NCBI GenBank assembly: GCA_905250025.1
Contig: CAJNOJ010000242.1
Coordinates: 62,001-126,000 of the forward strand
Direction: 5' to 3'
Length of the DNA: 64,000 nt
Source of the DNA: Adineta ricciae
Lineage: Eukaryota; Rotifera; Eurotatoria; Adinetida; Adinetidae
Shown here: in pieces, positions 15,660-26,323 of the stretch
How the letters are laid out: every line of letters starts with the position of its first letter
How positions within the stretch are numbered: position 1 is the stretch's first letter
Notes under the pieces: model-generated
The model's input: the letters and a program-made list of their open reading frames with translations, nothing else
What the model was told of the DNA's origin: nothing
The model's database searches: none
Program-made: the position numbers and the translations under genes

Positions 15660-17526
15660 TCATCCAACGGAGCATCTAGAATCTCGATTTCGTAAAATAG
15701 TCAAATCAATAGAGCACTCACTGCAATATTCAACAAGACCATGACAGGTTTGGATTCTCACACGGTCATCTCTCGAGTCTTCTTTTTCAACACTTTCACA
15801 TTCGCATTCACGACTATCTTCTTCCTCGGATGTACTTTCGTCGTCGTCGTCATCATCGTCATCACTTGAATCACTTTCAGCGGCGATTTCGTCGTGTCGA
15901 TAGGTTAAGTCAGGTAATTTCGACGATGGTGTATAAGGAAACGATAGGGACAAACCAGGATATTGAGATCGTAAAATTTCCAGGCAATGGTATTGCATCT
16001 GTTTCAAACACAATTCTAAATCGCCGTGTACATACTGCTGATTCTCTCGAGCAACAATTAGATTTTGACTATATTCATAGAGTTGCTTTAGTTTCATTTG
16101 ATGATATTCAGAGTAAGTAGGCATGGTACTGGGATATTGTTGTTGCTGGTTGGAAGTTGACGTCGAAGGAGACGGTGACGACAAAGGATCGTTGAAGGTG
16201 AAGATATTTGCAGAAGCTGGCGAAGAAGAGAACGAAGGCGAATTGATTGCTGGTGTTATGTTCACGTTGGGTGATGCTTTTCGGGCTGCACTAATTTGTT
16301 TTAATTCATTTCGTATTTGTTCACATTTTGATAAGCATTCATCGCAAAGATGAAAGATCAAATCTGTTTGTTTGTCGTAGTCTTTAATCAGTCGGGACTT
16401 CGCTGCTTGTTTCAACGTTAGGTTTTTATTGCTTGACAAACGAAGCGCCTCATCAGCTACATAGTCAAGAGAGGCACGTGGGTCATCCAGTAGATTGTGT
16501 GTTTGATGTGTAACGAAATAATTTCGACAAGTTGAACATAGTGGTAATCGGTCATAATATCGTGAAATGAAGAAGACAAGATCATAATCGATGTTGGAAT
16601 ACTTTTGCCAACGTTGGTTTGCTTGCGAGATCTTTTCATCAATCTTTCGCTTTTTCTCTTCAGAACGTTTTGCACGTTTTTCTTCACGACGTTGACGAAC
16701 GGATTCTTCACTGCCTATATCGAAAATATAACTAATCTAGTACACATAATATAACACTGTGGGCACCTTTATGCACAACAAAATGTCGACTTCCGTCTTT
16801 ATTTAGATGATCGTGAATTTTAAGTCGCCAGGTTTTATCGGCCGTTTTATCTTGTGGAATGCTAGTACTACTAATAGAGGGAGATATATCAATAGTAGAA
16901 TCGTATTTGCTTGAATTAGTATTATATGGTGAAATGTGGAATGAGGATAGAAATGTTGATTTGGGTTGATGCATATGCTCAAGTATGGAATCACTGTTAT
17001 GTTTGCGAATACACGTGGATAAATATCGAGCATTATCATTTCTGCGATAATAATCAGATAATGATGATGCATCGATGTTTTTAAATTTAGTAGTTATGCA
17101 TCGTTGACTGTTGTAGTCAATATTAATCAAACTTGAAGATCGTTTAGCAGGAGTTATTGTTGATCCATGGTGATCAGATGAAGTTCTAGTGCAATTTTGA
17201 GATTGATTGAGCGCGGATGTACATACTATGCTGTGAAGATGATTATTCGACCTTGGCAATCGTCTTCGACAATGAATTCTTCTTAACATAGATAGTTTCA
17301 AAGGTGGTGAGAACATGTGATAGAGAAATGGTGATGGTTGATGTTTATCATCGAAATTTGTCAAAATGACTTGGGGTGTTGCAGTTGCTTGTTCTTTCGT
17401 TCGATTGTGTGCTGATTTCGAGAAACATAACAAGAGTCTCATTAACCATGAATGACACATTATATAAGTGATGTGATACTCATCGATAGGCAACAGGAAT
17501 ATGAGAAACAAATTGGCGACAGCCAT
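15660..17526 (-). CDS. Unrecognised protein with basic coiled region and acidic tail
   Basis: Two exons, 17526-16767 and 16714-15660, joined across a 52-base intron, give about 604 residues. The first 250 are low-complexity and rich in Ser, Thr, His and Asn, with a hydrophobic start (MAVANLFLIFLLPIDEY). Then comes a DGSRHFVV segment, a strongly charged RRE/EKR/KRK helix and a Cys-containing part (LPLCSTCRNYF, later LCDECLSKCEQ) that could bind metal. A Ser/Pro/Gln linker follows, then a run of about ten Asp, and a Cys-bearing end (CECESV, CHGLVEYCSECS). The paired Cys suggest zinc binding but match no family I can name. The true start may lie at an internal Met, as the N-terminal 25 residues look unlike the rest. 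Confidence 0.6.
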
Positions 17527-17807
17527 GAATCATTATTTAACTAGATCGATTGGCAATGAAATATTGAGAAAATTCATTTGGATATACCGATGAAAGAATT
17601 GTTGTTTCGTTCGGCATGAGATACTTCATTGAACGAGTTAACAAAGAGAACATAGAAAAAAATGCGCCTAAATAATAGTCACCACGCAAACTAAGTGAAA
17701 AATGTCATTTTATTAGAAAAAGAAACGGATTATTAATAATATTAAGATGAGGTAGACGAAAAACTTCTTAAACGTTTAGTTATAGAATACGACTGCAATC
17801 GATAAGT

Positions 17808-18516
17808 TTATTTACGACTGTAATCTTCATCGGGTGCACAAATACTATATACTGGTGTGAATGCAGTACCAGAGAGAACGAAACAAAGATTAGCTTTCGT
17901 GGGATCTTGGATTTGGAAATCACCGAATAAGCTCATTGAACCAACAACATGAAAACGTATACGCACGAACGTGATAACATCCGATTGACTCTTTTGCAGA
18001 TTGAATACTTTATTTGTTCCATCGAAAAACGATTCAGTCTCGAATTCATCTTGTATTTCATTTCGGAGAAAATTAATTTTTACCGTTACAAAATAGAAAC
18101 CGCGATGAATGACAGTTATATTCAGAAGTGGTACACCATTACCTATAACAAACAGATAGAGTCAGTTGTTTTTATTTATCAAAACAAAAGATTTTCGCCA
18201 GTAATTCTTTGTGAGACTATACCTGAAGTGCTCAAATAGCGTTTGGCGTCGAATGAGGATTCTATAAGAATGAAAATAAGATTGATAATATATTTAGAAC
18301 GACAGATTCTGATTACCAGCTTGGAGATGTCCTCGACGTAGTTCGGCTACCTCATCACTTCTGTCGAAATCAGCAAAACTTCGTTGTGAATCTCAAAAAT
18401 GAAAAATAAACTAGAGCATGACGATAACCGCTGGTTTTTCAGTATATACCTCGGCGAGAACTAGCACCAATACATAATATTAGTCCAAATAAGAGTAGAC
18501 ACCCATATAGTTTCAT
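17808..18516 (-). CDS. Small secreted protein, unknown family
   Basis: Four exons on the - strand join in frame to about 170 residues. Exon 1 (18516-18450) is a clean signal peptide (MKLYGCLLLFGLILCIGASS). Exon 2 starts near 18397 and exon 3 near 18265; both are short. The last exon begins at about 18145 and runs open to TAA at 17810-17808. The mature part has an N-terminal charged stretch (DFDRSDEVAELRRGHL) and then alternating hydrophobic/polar residues suggesting a beta-sandwich, with two Cys near the end (ANLCFVL, YSICAPDED) that could pair. I recognise no family. Phases agree at all three joins, which supports the model. Confidence 0.65.
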
Positions 18517-19297
18517 AGTTTTACCTCTCCGTTGATCACGTAAGCTGTGTTATTTGGACAAAATTTTCGACACGATGATAAAGTACAGGAAAACAACGAA
18601 CGAAAAACTAAGAAAAAGTAACGACGATTTCGTTGAATATTTACACTCGAATGATTCTCGCCTACATTTCAAACGTGGTCGGTAGAAACAGCCAATAAAA
18701 ACGCATATTGAATACTTTTACATAAGTCAAATCGTAGTGTACACCTGTATGTATGATTGTTCACTTGTGCACATTTCTGTGTTGATGTACATAAAGTTAT
18801 GCCGACATGCGTCAGATTTAAACATTTTATTTGTTGATGCATCAATAAGATGAACAGAGAAGGAGAGTTTTATTATTAATTCACAGAATTTTGAGAGTTA
18901 TCTGTTTTTTTTCTGGAACTAATGAAAAATGATTAAAAAAGAAACGTGTAAAAAGTGTTGATGGACTTTACTCCCACTATCAAACAGATTTTGTTTTGAA
19001 TACAAGATGTGGGTGTATGTGGATATATCTCGAACTGATGTGATTCATATAGTCGTTTATCATGTAACTAGGTAAGCAGCACTTGATGACGTTATCGAAA
19101 GTGCTTTTATCAACATTCTGAAACGTCAGAAGTGAAGGAGAGAGAAAACAAGAGAGAAATAATAAATATATTATTGTTGCTGAGTTGACAAATAGAGATA
19201 ACAGTGAAAGTTTTATCTATATTAATAAAAACGAGAAACCATTTTTCTACAACCAACTTGTTTTATTGAAGCATCTTTGTTTTTCTTTTCGAACAAA
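18517..19297. other. Divergent intergenic region
   Basis: 781 bases between the - strand secreted-protein gene and the + strand galectin gene, so it should contain both promoters. AT-rich with scattered purine runs near 19130-19160; no open frame or repeat of note. Confidence 0.4.
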
Positions 19298-20703
19298 ATG
19301 TTTTCAAATTTCCCTGGAAGCATGAGCTTTGGATTAGTAAATACATTCTTGTGTCATTCTATAAATTTCACCTTCATATTTCTAGCCAGTTCCATACACT
19401 ACTCAAATATCACCTTCACTTTCCAATGGTACACAAATTCACATTAGTGGCACACCTACTGGCAGCAGGTCTGATTGATAAGAATAAAGTCAATCGATTA
19501 TTTTCCTTTCCATTGTCATGTTATTTAGATTTGAAGTTAATTTAAAGAATTATCAAGATGATATTGTTTTGCATGTCAATCCTCGCTTTGATGCCAATAC
19601 ACTTGTTATTAACAGTGGTACGAACAATATATCATTGACTACTCTTCGTATGAATATGTTTTCTTTAATTATTTAGCTCAACGAGGATCATGGGGACAAG
19701 AAGAACGTCAACCATTAACAATGTATCGTGGTACACGATTTACAATGGTTATCTTAGCAACAGATCGTAGTTTCAAAGTAAGTGATGAATTAGATTAACT
19801 TTGGCTTTGAACTGAATTTGGACTCTTTGAAAATGAATAGATTGCTATAAACAATAGTCATGTTTGTGAATTTTATCAACGTGCACCAATGCACTTGGCT
19901 CAACAAGTTGAAGTCAAAGGCGAACTTACTTTGGAATCTGTACAAGTCTATTCAGGATCAGGCTCCATGGGCTTTCCTGGTGCTATGGGCGGTATGGGCT
20001 TCTGTCCACCACCACCATCGTTCGGTGGAGATATGGGCTTTTGTCCACCTCCTCCAACTTCCCAGCCTGCATTTGGTGGAGACTTCGGTCCTGGTTTCGG
20101 ATTTCCGTCGGCTCCTCCGTTTTCAGTGTGTAACTTCATTGATCCTTTTTAAAAAATCTTCATTATTCTAATTTATTGTAGGGCGGTAGTGGTGGTGTAC
20201 CACCAATACAATCATGTCGCATTGTTACTGGTTCTCGTATTTTTGTCCGTGGTTTCATCCCACCAGGTGCAAATCGCTTTGAATTGAATCTTCTACAAGG
20301 TTACAATGATGGTGACGATATTGCTTTTCATTTTAATCCTCGTTTTGATTCGCGCACCATTGTCAAAAATCATCGACGAAATGGCCAATGGGGTTCTGAA
20401 GAAAACCAACCATTCCCACCTTATATGCCTCTGATGCCAGGCTCACAGATCGACTTGCAAATTTCATGTCAACCAGATAGATATACAGTAAACAGTTCAT
20501 AATATTAACAACAAAATATGATCATATCTTCGATTCTAGATATTGATGAATGGTCAACTCATTGCTGAATACTATCATAAAATTACACCTGGAAGCGTAA
20601 GTATTCTTCGTCATCTTTATTGAGTTAAAAACGCTCTTCATTTAAGGTTATGGCACTTCAATACAAAGGCGATATTGTAATACAAAGTATTGGACAAATG
20701 TGA
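19298..20703 (+). CDS. Tandem-repeat galectin with Gly/Pro linker
   Basis: About 300 residues from roughly seven exons, holding two galectin carbohydrate-recognition domains. CRD1 has HVNPRF, then VINS and WGQEER, so the beta-galactoside-binding set (H, N, R, V/N, W, E, R) is complete. CRD2 has HFNPRF, IVKN and WGSEEN; the last Arg is replaced by Asn, which could weaken binding. Between them lies a linker of about 60 residues rich in Gly, Pro, Phe and Met, in which MGFCPPPP appears twice (19996-20060). The linker recalls the galectin-3 N-terminal tail. There is no signal peptide, as usual for galectins, which leave cells by an unconventional route. A second galectin gene lies 5.6 kb downstream on the same strand. 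Short flanking introns are typical of this window. Confidence 0.92.
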
Positions 20704-21090
20704 AGAATTTCAAAAAGTCTTTCAAACTACATTGGCTAAAATTAGCTTTATAACTCGTTTTTTTCATAGTTAAATACTTTATTTTAATCTAATTTCACGT
20801 TACCGTTATCATAATTTATCGTACAATATATTAAAAATAAAACTATAAATCGTTTGAAAATCTTCTAGGATGAAGATCAAAATATTAACGCTACTGCTTA
20901 CCCGATCATGAATGATAAAGATTAAAATAATACAGTAAGACACGACTAAACTGAGGATTAGTAACATTGTTCTTTACAAAACTAATCGTCATTTAAAAAT
21001 GAGTTTTTATACGAATAAATTAATGAGCATGATATACAGAAACAATATGAATTAGATGAGAAACAACATTCTATTTATAGAAATAATGCA
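20704..21090. other. Convergent intergenic stretch
   Basis: Between the end of the galectin (+) and the 3' end of the receptor pseudogene (-). AT-rich, with AATAAA-like sequence near 20835; nothing else recognised. Confidence 0.4.
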
Positions 21091-22345
21091 TTAATCAAAA
21101 TTTCTATTGAATTTTTCTTGCTGTTTCATGTGTTTTACCAAAATCAAATTTTCTTCATTTCGATCATGAATCACACTTATCAATTGTAAAAATTCTTTTC
21201 CGAAAAACGTTGAAGTTATACAATGTGCATAGAAATTTATCTGAAAACAATATGATATTAATCCACATCGTACACGTATTAATAAAAAACGAAACTTATA
21301 GCACAGTTGAAAGTTTGTGTCCAGTTTAATATTGTCATTATGGTTAGAAGCTTTGGCATATCCGATAGATCACGAATTGTATAAGATAAAATGATGTGTT
21401 TAATAATCAATGGGAATGTTGTCAGAAGAAAAATACGGATACTTGATGAAATTAGTCAAATCATTTGATTATAAATACGTCTATCGCATTCAGTCGCCTT
21501 GAACAGGTTGTGAGCGATGAAAAATTGCCCACTTTTGTACACGAATTTGAATAAACATATCAATTATCATTATAAACATCAACAGAACCGGCCTAAAAGA
21601 AATTGTAATTATCTGCAACAATATAAACAAGTTATATAGAACTAAAACGGAATCTATTCATATAAAAATATTTATACTCATTGGAATGATTGTCCATTGA
21701 TAAAAATAGAAGTTTGTATTGACATCATTAGCTGCACATGTTAAAATTGGTATTCCGGTCAGCATCATACCGAAATATGATAACAACTTGTGTGAATTAA
21801 GATTAGTAGCAAGAGGAAATCAAGTATCTGCTAGGAATTAGAGCATTCTTTGATGTACATGGTGTGTTTGATTTAAATTAAACGGAAATTTCGTGCGAAT
21901 CCATCGATCCACTGTTATTATGATGAGCAACCATGCTGAATATAATTCTACTACACAAATTGTAAATACATGAAAACGACATGATTCATTGTAGGCAACA
22001 TAATGATAGAGTCGGATCTAAAGAGAAAACTGTGGAATATTTAGTGTAGCGTTTTACGTGAAGACCAAATTTCACAAAATCTACCACCGTTATGGATAAA
22101 TAGAATGTGCCAGGAATAGATTGTTTAATAAATAAACATGCCGTTGACATATTTCTTAGTTTTAGTCTGTGAAAAGTTAACAAACTAAGAGTATTTTCAG
22201 TGAAATCTAGTAGATGTGTAATCAAATAACTCCATAAAAAGAATTATGCAGTGACCGATGGAATTTAAACAAAAGATAAATATAAATTGAGTGGAAAAAT
22301 TAAGGTAGAAGTTCCACTTATTAGCGATGCTGTCGTATTGCTCAT
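21091..22345 (-). pseudogene. Broken rhodopsin-like 7TM receptor
   Basis: Read on the - strand this stretch carries all parts of a class A receptor in order, but not in one frame. It has an N-terminal start with an NTT glycosylation site (22345), then in-frame stops before and within TM1. TM1-TM2 follow (22225 down to about 22060), then a short intron, then Cys-TM3 ending in VDRWIRTKFPF (DRY-like, about 21890). TM4/loop2/TM5 lie in a shifted frame (about 21800-21690). A TM6 segment comes after an in-frame TGA (about 21460), and TM7 has NFYAHC in place of NPxxY, followed by a basic tail ending at TAA (21093-21091). At least three stops and one frame change show that it is decayed. An intact relative, with its own intron, lies at 30701-31730. 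Confidence 0.75.
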
Positions 22346-22899
22346 CGCTGATCAAAAACGAAAGAATTATACTGAAAAATTGTGTGCAACAATGAAGTTT
22401 CTAATTACATCCTACAGTTTACGCGTTATATTTTAATCTATGAGTTTATTTAAAAAGGATTTACTATTAGAATAGTCTTTCCCAATTTTCTGGCGAGTAC
22501 AATTGATCTTTGTAAGATTGTCTTGATTTCATCTTGTAAATTATCTCTCATTGTCTTACATAATCACACGATCGTTGACAAACTAAGTCTAATGTAAAAG
22601 TAACCTCTTGGAAATAGTATAAGAAAAAGAAATTCGAGCGCTGCATTGCATTTTTTGTTTGTTTTAGACTAAAGTTTATCTTTATCTATTAGTAGTATTT
22701 CAACTCTACGAATATTATAGTAATCTGTTTCGATATACTATTTGATCTTCCGAATAGCTATAGAAAAAAAAATAAAACGCTGACGGTCAGAACGTGAATC
22801 TTATCGAATAACCTGTCCACGCTCTCAAGATAGTTGCGATTATTGACAAATATTGAAGGCATTGTTTTGAGAACGTAGGCAGCCTAGCACTTATATGTA

Positions 22900-23330
22900 C
22901 TAAAAGCAATTTCAATAGTTCCGTTAATTTCGTTGTGAATTATCGCTGTTGAAATCGCCTACACCAAAAAACTTGAGATGGATAACGTTGCTAGATTTTG
23001 TTAACAAAAAATGTCTTCAGTTCAAAATATCCATTGCCATCACCAAGCAATACAGCTATCCCACTTACCACATCGTTATATCCAATAATATCGTTATTAC
23101 CATCTTGATTAAAATCAGTTGCGTGAAGATATCTTAATAGATAAGTACGATATAAATGGTATATTCCATTACTAAGTCTAGTCTCTCGTAGTCGACATTT
23201 TTTACTACGGTAATAAAATCGCCGAGCGTATAGAAAATGACAAAATCCTGCTGCCTATCATTGGTAAAATCGTTCACAACGAGATTTGAAGTAGAAGTAA
23301 TAACTTAACTTTCGATTAACAAGCAATATT
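22900..23330 (-). pseudogene. Remnant of an FG-GAP/VCBS repeat protein
   Basis: On the - strand three calcium-loop-like pieces appear in spaced order: DFTNDRQQDF (about 23275), DFNQDGNNDI followed by GDGNGYF (about 23120-23020), and GVGDFNSDN (about 22965). This is the FG-GAP/VCBS repeat consensus of extracellular beta-propellers. Between the pieces are a frame change and stops (for example after the first and second repeats), and no start or signal peptide is seen. I read it as a decayed gene. Confidence 0.6.
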
Positions 23331-23639
23331 TATCCTGTATTTGGTATTCATGGTATCGACACATGAACGGAACCGTTACACTATTTCGAGTTTAGAGGAC
23401 AGTTTTCTATATAAAATGATGGCGTTGACTGGTGTGTTCGTGAGAGTATAGGTAAAGTAGTTCATTAATTTTAATTTTATTAATGAGTATTGAAATGTTC
23501 GTTACAAACATAAATAAGAATTAAAAATTAATCATAACTGGCATTTCATCTTTGAAATCTCTGTCTCGTATGGATTTTTGCCTAATTAGTTTTCAAATGA
23601 AAGCTTCTAAGTACTTACAGAAATCAAGTCCATAGTATA

Positions 23640-24395
23640 GTGAACTTTCTAAATAGATTTGAAACAGCATGACGTTCTTTGATAAAGTCGTTTGCCTTAA
23701 AAAGCGACTGGGGTTTATGTCACGTAGAAAACTGATATACCATTGCGCTAATCGCCTCCTTGATATATCCCTTTTCTATGGATGGGCAGAATCGACCCTT
23801 GAGCGTTACGTTTACCATCGTCTGAGTTAAGTTGCAAGCACAAAAGTACATAGGTCCTCATAATGTTCTTCTGAGGTAAAAAGTGTATCGGAGAAGCCCA
23901 TGCTGATCAACTGATACATATACTATAAGCTCCTTTCATGTGCAGTTTTAATATTGTCAAGTTGTCTGAAAATGGCGTTCTCTACATCATCTGGACCATA
24001 ATAATCGAACTTGGATATATTGGGATTAATACTTTTAACAATATACATCACCCGTTCGAACTAAGCACGATCTTGCCTTAGACCAAGACCCACCATCCAC
24101 CAATCCCAGTTTCGCGAGCGAACACTATGAACAACTTCAGCATCGTAGGACTACAGCCAAAACTGAGCAGACTCAAAAGAGTATAATTAACTTGTACAGC
24201 CATGTTTCACTAGTTATGAGAAGCAAAGTATAATGAATTGCAATGATGAAGTACTTTTCTCTGTTCTCCGGTATGCACTATGTCACCATCATGAAAAACA
24301 TTTTGAATAGAAACTGTTTTGTTTACATTGGTTACACAATAAAGTACGTCACGTTCAGTGCACTGTTTGAATACGTGAAGCACATCATACTCTTA
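23640..24395 (-). pseudogene. Decayed gene of unknown family
   Basis: Several - strand stretches look protein-coding but are separated by stops and frame changes. One (24395 to about 24213) holds EYDVLHVFKQC and stays open for 60 codons. Another (about 24150-23930) has NWDWWMVGLGLRQDRA, an in-frame TAG, then FERVMYIVKSINPNISKF and YYGPDDVENAIFRQL. A third (about 23820-23720) has VNVTLKGRFCPSIEKG. Their order and shared strand suggest a single broken gene. I do not recognise the family. Confidence 0.4.
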
Positions 24396-24479
24396 GTCAA
24401 TGACTGAATGAAAGCATGGACACTTCACAACAAGAATGTAATCTACTGCCATACATATTCTTAAAAGAAATATTAATGT

Positions 24480-25403
24480 TTATTCGCAGGAATTTCTATC
24501 AAAAAGAAACTTTTTGACTGAACCACTTCCTCTATCTGTGACATAGAGATTCCAGTCCGAATCGAAAGTAAAAGACACAGGATGTTCCGTCCATTCGTCA
24601 AAAAAGTGTGGGCATTCCCATTCCAGAACAACTTGCACACGTTTTTGTATTGGTGACCATCTGAATAATCCTCTTGCATGGGATACGTAAACAATACCAT
24701 GGAAATCAACAAATATGTTGTGTGGATTGAATGAATCATCAAATATCGATTGAACACCTTTTCCAATAATCGATATTCCTTCCCGTTGAATTCGATGATT
24801 ATTTGTGTCACAAACATAGAGTGTTCTTTCGTTCTGATTTTCATCCATGAATATTCCCAACGGATTGTTAAGTTGGTCATCAGCAGCAATCGTACCGGTT
24901 ATCGCATTGAGTGGATATTTCACTATTCTATTATTACCTTTATCAGAAATATAGACTGTTCCTTGCTTGTCGACATAAATACCGCTCACATCGGACAATT
25001 GATCGAGATCAGATCCAGGTGATAAACCAGCCACTATAGATGTTTCTCCATTTTTATCTAATTTATAAAGAATATACTCAAAATTGTAGTAGATATTATC
25101 AAAACGATCAATAAACATTGAATCAGCAACAACACCGGAAGCTAGTGTTTCGATAGTACCATTGAGAAAATATTTTCGTATGGTAAAATCTGATGCAACT
25201 ATCAGGTTATCTTGGGTGTCCATGGCAATAACCAGACGATGCATTTCATGCATTCCGTCATCGAGAATGCCTAAATTGTCTACAATAGTCATTCCGTTTG
25301 TATTCCATCTAGCATTGTGACACGGGGCATCCAATGACAAAGAACTGTTAATCTCGATGCATAAGAATACAATGAGACAAATGACTGTTCTCAGAGGTAG
25401 CAT
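24480..25403 (-). CDS. Secreted NHL-repeat beta-propeller protein
   Basis: An intronless gene of 307 residues. Residues 1-24 form a signal peptide (basic MLPLR followed by a hydrophobic core to NSSLSL). The rest is built of NHL-type blades: GIYVDKQGTVYISDKGNNRI and a second with LYVCDTNNHRI are textbook NHL motifs, with weaker copies before and after (DTQDNLIVASDF, DFHGIVYVS, DSDWNLYVTDRGSG). NHL propellers bind proteins, RNA or sugars; the signal peptide makes an extracellular role likely here. The final blade ends at the stop (DRNSCE), so the propeller seems complete at about six blades. Lack of introns contrasts with most neighbours and could mean retrocopy origin or transfer. Decayed genes lie on both sides of it. 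Confidence 0.85.
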   Translation of the reverse strand: MLPLRTVICLIVFLCIEINSSLSLDAPCHNARWNTNGMTIVDNLGILDDGMHEMHRLVIAMDTQDNLIVASDFTIRKYFLNGTIETLASGVVADSMFIDRFDNIYYNFEYILYKLDKNGETSIVAGLSPGSDLDQLSDVSGIYVDKQGTVYISDKGNNRIVKYPLNAITGTIAADDQLNNPLGIFMDENQNERTLYVCDTNNHRIQREGISIIGKGVQSIFDDSFNPHNIFVDFHGIVYVSHARGLFRWSPIQKRVQVVLEWECPHFFDEWTEHPVSFTFDSDWNLYVTDRGSGSVKKFLFDRNSCE

Positions 25404-26323
25404 TGTATACGAAGAAGATTCTTTTCAATCGTGAAATGAAATAAAACGAAGTAGAATGTATTATTTTTTATAAAGATGACTTGCCTTAGAGTCTTAACTA
25501 TCTGTGAAAGCTAGTCTCGTCTGCAAAGATGCGTTTTGTTTTTCAATTAAAACGAATAGTCTGTGATTAATAATTTCCAAGGGATTATAAATTCAATAGT
25601 TTGACAAAGAAATCGCTATATATAATCATTGTGTAGTTTAAGATTAGGTAAATGAAGAAATTTGAGTAAGTATTGTTTTCTTTTCAGTACAGATATGTAG
25701 CAGAAACTACATACGTTTCCAAATTTGGATCACAGATGTATCGTAAATGTCTTTGTAAATATTGGAATAATCGCAGAATATTCTTACGGTAACTATAGTT
25801 GGACTTTTAATGGGAGTGGTTGAAATGTTTTGCTCGAAAACAGACACGATAATTATTCATTGTACGTGCATTATATACATATGATCACCGAAAACGGCCG
25901 GACATTTTCACGCTCTGGTTTATTTATTCTTTTTTATCTCACAACAAAAGCATTACTTGCATGAGAATCTTCGTGAATCATTTCTATTTTCCAGCAGTTT
26001 GTCATATTTATTTTTATCGATAACGATGCCTAGTCATTTATTGCATTTTACTTCAAATAACCTCACAATTTACATATACCTCAAACACTCATCGTTATCG
26101 ACTATGTATATTTGCACAACAAGATTTTCCTTTTCATCTACTTAACAGAATGAATAACGACTCTCTCTCTCTCTCTTTCTCGGCTTATCGTTTTATCTCA
26201 TTCTCTGTATTTACCTCTCGACTAATCAGCAAGTGTATAAATGTGGCTCTTTTTCAGATATAATCTCAAAAACAACAACACAGTACTCTTTTACCGCTCC
26301 TTCTGTCCAGCTTACAGTCTAAC
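25404..26323. other. Divergent intergenic region with CT microsatellite
   Basis: About 920 bases between the NHL gene (-) and the second galectin (+); should hold both promoters. No gene recognised. A CT repeat lies at 26161-26181. Confidence 0.4.
26161..26181 (+). repeat. (CT)n microsatellite
   Basis: A near-perfect CT dinucleotide run about 140 bases upstream of the galectin start. Confidence 0.8.

Noticed and set aside
15830..16353. Open frames on the + strand with His/Arg runs
   Set aside because: Antisense of the poly-Asp and Ser/Pro parts of the - strand gene; no splice support.
19948..20139. Gly/Pro-rich open frame on the - strand
   Set aside because: Antisense shadow of the low-complexity galectin linker.
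24473..24889. 138-codon - strand frame overlapping the NHL gene
   Set aside because: Out-of-frame shadow of the NHL coding exon.
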